DNA of 64,000 nucleotides, taken from contig CALBAX010000096.1 of the NCBI GenBank assembly GCA_937926875.1, positions 1-64,000 of the forward strand, in the 5' to 3' direction. The translations under genes were made by a program, and so were the position numbers. How positions within the stretch are numbered: the first letter of the stretch is position 1; every line of letters starts with the position of its first letter. Positions 62,054 to 64,000 of this stretch are shown piece after piece. Under the pieces are notes generated by a model that ran no database searches, was not told where the DNA came from, and saw nothing but the letters and a program-made list of their open reading frames with translations. The DNA is from an uncultured Desulfovibrio sp. (GTDB lineage: Bacteria; Desulfobacterota; Desulfovibrionia; Desulfovibrionales; Desulfovibrionaceae).

Positions 62054-64000
62054 TCAGCGGAACAGGTTCCAGGTGCCTTCCATGACCCCGCCCAGCAGCT
62101 CGAAGATGCCGTGGGTCAGGCTGGTGACGGCATAGAGGATGGCCGTCCCTGCGCTGACCGAGGTCTTGGGGTCATGGAGCTTGCCGGTCACGCGCACGGG
62201 GAATTCCTGCATGCGGTCGGTCTTGACGAAGAGGTTGCAGTCCAGGTCTTCGTTGTTGAAGTCGATGCGGCCGCCGCCGCGCACGCGCATCTCGGCATCC
62301 TGGTAGAAGATGTTGCTGCTGCGGGCCACACCGCCCTGCATGTTGCCCGAGGCGCTGAGGCGCTGGAAGCGGGTGGGCTTGCCGCCGGGACGTCCGGCCT
62401 TGTCGCGGTTCTGGTAGCTGCCGTTGATGATGGCCACGCCCCAGGTGCCGGAAAGGGCCGCGGGCATCTGGCCGCCGCCGGTCAGATGGGCGCTCATCTC
62501 CGATTCCACCGAGGCCAGGCCCCGCACGGCGCGTTTGTCGTTGCGGTCGTTGCTGGCGGCGTCGAGGTCGATGTTCAGGGCCCTGACTTTGGTGGTGTAG
62601 CTCAGGCCCCGGTCGAAGCGGAAATCGCCGGAGGCGCGCAGGCGCGAATTGTAGAAGTTGCCTTCCAGGGCAGGCACGGAAAGGTGGCCGTCCTTGAGGC
62701 TGAAGCGGGTGGTCATCTGCTGCATGCGCAGGCGCATGAAGCGTACCCTGTCCACGCTCAGGCTGCCCTGGGCATCGAAAGCCTTCATGAAGCGAAGGTC
62801 CCAGGGGGCGCCCGGGGCCTTGCTCCGTCCCTTGCTGCGGGCCTGGTCGGGGAACAGCTCCGCCAGCAGCCGGTCCAGGTCGAAGTCCGCGGCATGCAGG
62901 CGCAGGTCCAGTTGGGGCGTGCCGCTCCAGGTCACGGCAGCCTCACCGTCCACCTGCTGCCAGCCCAGGCTGCAACGCAGGTCCTTGAGGCGCAGGCTGT
63001 CCAGGGTGCCGGCGGCCGTGCCCCTGAGGCGCAGGCTGTTGAGGGAGGCGGGCAGGGAGGCGGGGGCCGTGCCCCGGATCTGCCGCAGGCTGTGCTTCAG
63101 GTCCCGGGCGGCAAGATCAACGGTCCCGCCCCAGGTCGGGCCGTTGCGGCCGTTGCCGGCTTCCAGGTCGCCCTTGAGCTGCAGGCCCAGCGCCGAGAGC
63201 GTGGCCTTTTTCAGCTTCAGCCCGGCAGGACCCGCACAGCTGGACACGCCGTCGGCATCCAGATCCATGCCCTGGGGCAGCAGATCCTTTTCAAGGGGCG
63301 GCAGATGCAGGCGCAGGGAGCCGGGCAGATCCTGCCAGGCCACGAACTCCTTGCCGCCGAACCAGACGAGGCCGTCCAGCTTCTGGGTCAGGGAAAGGCC
63401 CCCGCCTTCCAGCGAGGCGGTCCAGCGACCGTCGAAACCGGCCCGGGCCGGAGTGGGGCGCAGGTCGCGGCGGGCGCTTTGCAGGTCGAGACGCAGCGAG
63501 AGTTTGTCGAAAGGCAGGCTCTTCTTGCCGCCGGCGGGCAGCAGGCCCTTGCTGCCGTCAGCCGTGACCGTGCCACGCATGCTCTTCAAAAACACGTCCA
63601 GGTCGCTGCCCCGGCTGGTGATGGCCGCCTGGGCGGACAGCATGCCGCGCCGCACGGGGATGAGGTCGAAATCCCTGACCAGTTTGCTGCCGTGGACCTT
63701 GTCCAGGCGCAGGTCGATGTCGAAGGTGGGCATGTCCGAGGGGCCGCCGATGGCGCAGCGGCCCTTGAGGCGGCCTTCGTAAAAGTCGCCCGTGGCCCGG
63801 ATCACGGCCGTGCCGTTGCCGGCCTTGTCCGGCTCGCCGGGGTCGATGACCACGGCCGCGCCGGTGATGGTCACCGGGCCGTAATGCACGGTGCGGGCAT
63901 GGAGGCGGATGTCATAGCCGATGTGCAGGTCCGTGGCGGGATCGGGCGGCGGCAGCGGCGTGGAGCGCGAGGCCCGCAGGCTGGTCAGGGGACCATGCGG
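62054..64000 (-). CDS. AsmA-like protein, C-terminal part (cut by right window edge)
   Basis: 649 codons are seen and the frame is open at position 64000, so the N-terminus is missing. The end has the AsmA_2 pattern: LRASGDFRFDRGLSYTTKVRAL, LTGGGQMPAALSGTWGVAIING, then a segment of amphipathic strands ending with LTHGIFELLGGVMEGTWNLF. AsmA-like proteins are inner-membrane-anchored and reach toward the outer membrane, where they carry or control lipids. Repeating beta-strand units rich in Leu and Asp fill the visible part. Confidence 0.85.
   Translation of the reverse strand, partial: PHGPLTSLRASRSTPLPPPDPATDLHIGYDIRLHARTVHYGPVTITGAAVVIDPGEPDKAGNGTAVIRATGDFYEGRLKGRCAIGGPSDMPTFDIDLRLDKVHGSKLVRDFDLIPVRRGMLSAQAAITSRGSDLDVFLKSMRGTVTADGSKGLLPAGGKKSLPFDKLSLRLDLQSARRDLRPTPARAGFDGRWTASLEGGGLSLTQKLDGLVWFGGKEFVAWQDLPGSLRLHLPPLEKDLLPQGMDLDADGVSSCAGPAGLKLKKATLSALGLQLKGDLEAGNGRNGPTWGGTVDLAARDLKHSLRQIRGTAPASLPASLNSLRLRGTAAGTLDSLRLKDLRCSLGWQQVDGEAAVTWSGTPQLDLRLHAADFDLDRLLAELFPDQARSKGRSKAPGAPWDLRFMKAFDAQGSLSVDRVRFMRLRMQQMTTRFSLKDGHLSVPALEGNFYNSRLRASGDFRFDRGLSYTTKVRALNIDLDAASNDRNDKRAVRGLASVESEMSAHLTGGGQMPAALSGTWGVAIINGSYQNRDKAGRPGGKPTRFQRLSASGNMQGGVARSSNIFYQDAEMRVRGGGRIDFNNEDLDCNLFVKTDRMQEFPVRVTGKLHDPKTSVSAGTAILYAVTSLTHGIFELLGGVMEGTWNLFR

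Overview
The window is GC-rich chromosomal DNA from a sulfate-reducing bacterium of the Desulfovibrio type. The main evidence is a four-gene nine-haem cytochrome c operon of the Nhc type, an adenylate kinase whose lid carries the exact Cys129/His135/Cys151/Cys154 metal site known from Desulfovibrio gigas, a DVU0772-family protein, a SufB/SufC-only Fe-S assembly operon, hydrogenase maturation genes and AMP-forming acetyl-CoA synthetase. The species cannot be fixed from this sequence alone.

Region by region. 1-12.6 kb is the right end of a prophage or phage-derived element. Its late genes are all on the minus strand: GH108 endolysin, holin, coiled-coil protein, small and large terminase, GNAT-like protein, portal, Bbp19-like, scaffold, major capsid, Bbp16-like cement, tail-tube adaptor and the start of a tail fibre that runs off the left edge. 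The head module resembles the temperate podovirus BPP-1. A CI/S24-type repressor (plus strand) faces a short unit ending in a Mor-like activator, which is closed by a strong terminator before the late genes. 12.8-23.6 kb carries two secreted BOF-domain proteins, an OmpR-type two-component system and an MdtABC-type RND efflux pump. 23.9-25.9 kb holds an aminotransferase and an AT-rich orphan gene. 26.1-29.9 kb is a metal locus: FeoA, a YtxH/DUF6110-like membrane protein, a P1B-6 ATPase with an SCA motif and a small HMA-like protein, read divergently from two small membrane proteins across one long inverted repeat. I read it as a ferrosome (fez) cluster.

30-46 kb is mostly housekeeping: acs, maf-yfcE-trm112, a PHP phosphatase, secA, a divergent moaE, a DVU0772-family gene, the ileS-lspA-PLDc_N-cpoB operon, and hypC with a hydrogenase maturation protease. 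46.1-49.7 kb is the nhcABCD operon, which links periplasmic c-type cytochrome electron transfer to a membrane NrfD/ferredoxin module. 50-56.8 kb carries rsmD-coaD-miaA, a beta-CASP metallo-beta-lactamase nuclease, a LOG-family protein, tadA and a membrane spermidine-synthase-like protein. 57-58.3 kb has a small conserved gene, a candidate small RNA with its own promoter and terminator, and a CAU tRNA. 58.6-64 kb has the SufC/SufB-like pair with a small partner, adk, and the C-terminal part of an AsmA-like protein that runs off the right edge.

Most antisense open frames are artefacts of high GC content and are not listed. No CRISPR array, rRNA, integrase or transposase gene was seen.
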